From Phycisphaeraceae bacterium (GTDB lineage: Bacteria > Planctomycetota > Phycisphaerae > Phycisphaerales > UBA1924): 64,000 nt of DNA. A model generated the notes under the pieces. That model worked only from the letters and a program-made list of their open reading frames with translations, did not search any database and was not told the DNA's origin. Position 1 is the first letter of the stretch. Each line of letters begins with the position of its first letter. The translations under genes and the position numbers were made by a program. Positions 62,301 to 64,000 of this stretch are shown piece after piece. The stretch covers positions 1-64,000 of the forward strand of contig JAHBXE010000012.1 in NCBI GenBank assembly GCA_019636625.1, given 5' to 3'.

Positions 62301-62969
62301 GGCGGGGCTCCTGTAGCCTTGCCGCGGGCCCGGTTTCGGGGGCCCGCAGGGGCGATTCTGGCCCTAAGGTAGCGTCCCTCGGTGGCGCGGCCGACCCCCG
62401 CGTCCCGCCCTCGGAAAGGGGGTGCCGGACAGGAAGCTCCGGAAATAACCCAGATTCCGCCCCGGGGAAGGAACCCCCCGGCTTGACATGCGGAAAGAAT
62501 GCTGTATCTTGTTCGGTGCACGCGTGCAGCGGCACGGCCTTAACGGGCGGTGCCGGACAGACTGGCGAGTGAACGGGCGATTCGGTTCGCAATGGCCTTA
62601 TGGATTGTCGAAGGCTGCCGACGCATTCAAGCAGCCCCCCGCATCACCCGCCGACATCCTGATGGCGCCCGCAACTGCGTCCCTCTGGTGACGCAGCTCC
62701 GAGGCGTGAGTCGTTTCGGCGGATCGATCCTCATCATGAGACTGCGAGTCCGACCTCGGGCGAGTTGTCGCGGCATTCATCCTCGACAGCGCCGCTCGCG
62801 TAAGCTCGTGCCGGACATGGGAGGGTCCATCCTACAGGTGGTGATACACGGCGCTATGGAGCGCCAGACCGTTCCGGGTACGTTGCCCGGAGCGTGACAC
62901 AAAGGAACCCGGGGAACCGCGGACTTTCAGTGTGAAAGCCGGGACCCCAGAACATGTTTGGAGATTCCA
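62301..62969. other. Long leader and intergenic region upstream of the third pilin-like gene
   Basis: This 669-bp region has no convincing gene. A promoter at 62483-62510 would give a leader of about 450 nt. Short hairpins are visible: GGCGCT-ATGG-AGCGCC (near 62850), CCGGG-TACGTTG-CCCGG (near 62875) and CTTTC-AGTGT-GAAAG (near 62925). I saw no landmarks of RNase P, tmRNA, 6S or known riboswitches. A 115-codon Arg-rich frame is present but unlike a protein. Confidence 0.45.
62483..62510 (+). promoter_or_regulatory. Sigma-70 promoter upstream of the third pilin-like gene
   Basis: A perfect -35 TTGACA (62483-62488) is followed after 16 bp by TATCTT (62505-62510). Transcription from about 62517 would carry a leader of about 450 nt to the ATG at 62970. 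It is one of the two clearest promoters in the window. Confidence 0.65.
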
Positions 62970-63974
62970 ATGAGTATCCGTAAGGCCTTTACCCTGATCG
63001 AGCTGCTGGTGGTCATCGCGATCATCGCGCTGCTCATCGGCATCCTGCTCCCCGCGCTCGGCAAGGCCCGTCAGTCGGCCCGCCAGCTCAAGGACAGCAC
63101 GCAGGTTCGCGGCATCCACCAGGGCATGGTGACCTGGGCCCAGAACAACGGCGACGACTTCCCGCTGCCCAGCCGCGTTGACCGGGCGAACTACGTCGTC
63201 AACCAGCCCGCCGCCAACGCCCACGTCAAGGACCTGACCCGGCACATCTTCTCCATGCTGATCTTCAACGGCACGGTCTCGACCGAGATCTTCTTCAATC
63301 CCGCCGAGTCCAGCGGCAGCGTTCGTCTCAACGATTCGTACGAGTTCGACCAGCCGCAGGGCGCCGCGACCCCCGCTCAGGCCACATGGGACCCCAAGTT
63401 CCGCGGCACGCCCTCGGACGCCGCCATCGGCAACCAGACGGCGACGGACCCGGGCAATAACTCCTACGCCCACACGCCGCCCTTCGGCAAGCGTCGGGCC
63501 CGCTGGTCCAACACCTTCAACGCTTCGGAAGCCGTCATGGGCAACCGCGGCCCGATCTTCTCGCTCACTGGCTCGGGTCCGACCCGCCAGTGGAACCTGG
63601 TCACCAGCAGCGCCTACGGCGACCAGTCCATCACGCTCCTGATTCACGGCAGCCGGGTCAAGTGGGAAGGTAACATCGCTTTCAACGACAACCACGTGGA
63701 CTTCCTGACCAAGGCGGATCCCGAGTCCGTGACCTTCACGCTCGGCGTCGCGCAGGCCAACACCCGCACGGTTCCGGACAACATCTTCATCAACGAGAAC
63801 GACAACAACGGCAACCCGGAAGCCAACGGTGGCCAGTCCGCGGGAGGCGGAACCAATCAGCAGGGTACCTACCAGGATGGGCTAGTGTGGCAGAACGCCA
63901 ATGCTTATCTGCGGCCTTACCATACGGTTGCGGGCAATGCTTCCCAGCCTTCGATCTCAGTTTGGGTCGACTAA
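62970..63974 (+). CDS. Prepilin-type cleavage/methylation domain protein
   Basis: The 334-residue protein begins [20 protein letters not shown], with a short prepilin leader and an Ala-Phe cleavage junction, followed by [20 protein letters not shown]. The secreted part is Asn/Gln-rich with NIAFNDNHVDFLTK, the H-V strand seen in planctomycete DUF1559-type pseudopilins. No cysteines are obvious in the secreted part. GGAG lies 6 bp before the ATG. A promoter and a long leader precede it. Confidence 0.9.
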   Translation: MSIRKAFTLIELLVVIAIIALLIGILLPALGKARQSARQLKDSTQVRGIHQGMVTWAQNNGDDFPLPSRVDRANYVVNQPAANAHVKDLTRHIFSMLIFNGTVSTEIFFNPAESSGSVRLNDSYEFDQPQGAATPAQATWDPKFRGTPSDAAIGNQTATDPGNNSYAHTPPFGKRRARWSNTFNASEAVMGNRGPIFSLTGSGPTRQWNLVTSSAYGDQSITLLIHGSRVKWEGNIAFNDNHVDFLTKADPESVTFTLGVAQANTRTVPDNIFINENDNNGNPEANGGQSAGGGTNQQGTYQDGLVWQNANAYLRPYHTVAGNASQPSISVWVD

Positions 63975-64000
63975 GAGATTGTTGGCCAAGCGGGCCACCA

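Noticed and set aside
62550..62897. A 115-codon frame in the leader before the third pilin-like gene
   Set aside because: Its Arg-rich sequence has no domain, no ribosome-binding site and overlaps hairpins; it is more likely leader RNA.
1..64000. CRISPR arrays, IS elements, transposases or phage genes
   Set aside because: No regularly spaced direct repeats and no transposase, integrase or phage structural motif was seen on either strand.

Overview
The window is high-GC bacterial chromosome, almost certainly from the Planctomycetota and probably the class Phycisphaerae. The basis is three secreted proteins with a type IV prepilin leader ([18 protein letters not shown]), an exported protein ending in a Gly-Cys type dockerin-like tail, two GroEL paralogues, a fused SecDF, zinc-ribbon membrane proteins and WXG100-like small helical proteins. 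The phylum call is firm; the class is an inference. No rRNA, intact tRNA, CRISPR array, transposase, integrase or phage gene was seen.

Layout. 1-9.9 kb is accessory: an edge-truncated unknown protein of lower GC, two DUF1801 proteins, a VOC-fold lipoprotein, a cupin, a leftward GNAT/NTF2-like/TetR operon with an unusually clear promoter and overlapping operator, an AtoE-type transporter, a lipoprotein, DUF1428, DoxX and DUF1579 proteins. 10-23.5 kb holds the first pilin-like protein, a SerA-like dehydrogenase, three leftward glycosyltransferases, two zinc-ribbon membrane proteins, trigger factor, a three-gene WXG100-like operon, a second pilin-like protein and a PqiA/MCE pair. 23.9-36.6 kb is mostly housekeeping: frr, pyrG, a Nudix hydrolase, two intramembrane proteases sharing a C-terminal module, then tgt-yajC-secDF-LysM. 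36.6-49.4 kb holds the dockerin-tailed protein, sucAB, a low-molecular-weight phosphatase with a glycosyltransferase-like gene, two related lipoproteins, a DUF2752 protein, an EAL-CBS-degenerate GGDEF protein, a lone nuoA and a YdcF-like protein. 49.7-58.4 kb is a chaperone region (groEL1, small ORF, groES, sulfotransferase, groEL2, ORF, dnaJ, grpE, fmdB, acpS, GNAT). The right end has an exported protein, an acyl-CoA/ACP ligase, a transaldolase-like aldolase, a RidA protein and the third pilin-like protein.

How it fits together. Trigger factor, SecDF/YajC, GroEL/ES and DnaJ/GrpE handle folding and export; the rhomboid and site-2 protease act on membrane proteins; the pilin-like, dockerin-tailed and lipoprotein products are likely export clients. 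The least explained loci are the WXG100-like operon (20070-21122), the 220-residue insertion in SecD, the lipoprotein pair at 44-45.5 kb, the shared tail of the two intramembrane proteases, and several perfect inverted repeats between genes, some inside the groEL/groES region. No complete novel defence or mobile system is visible.
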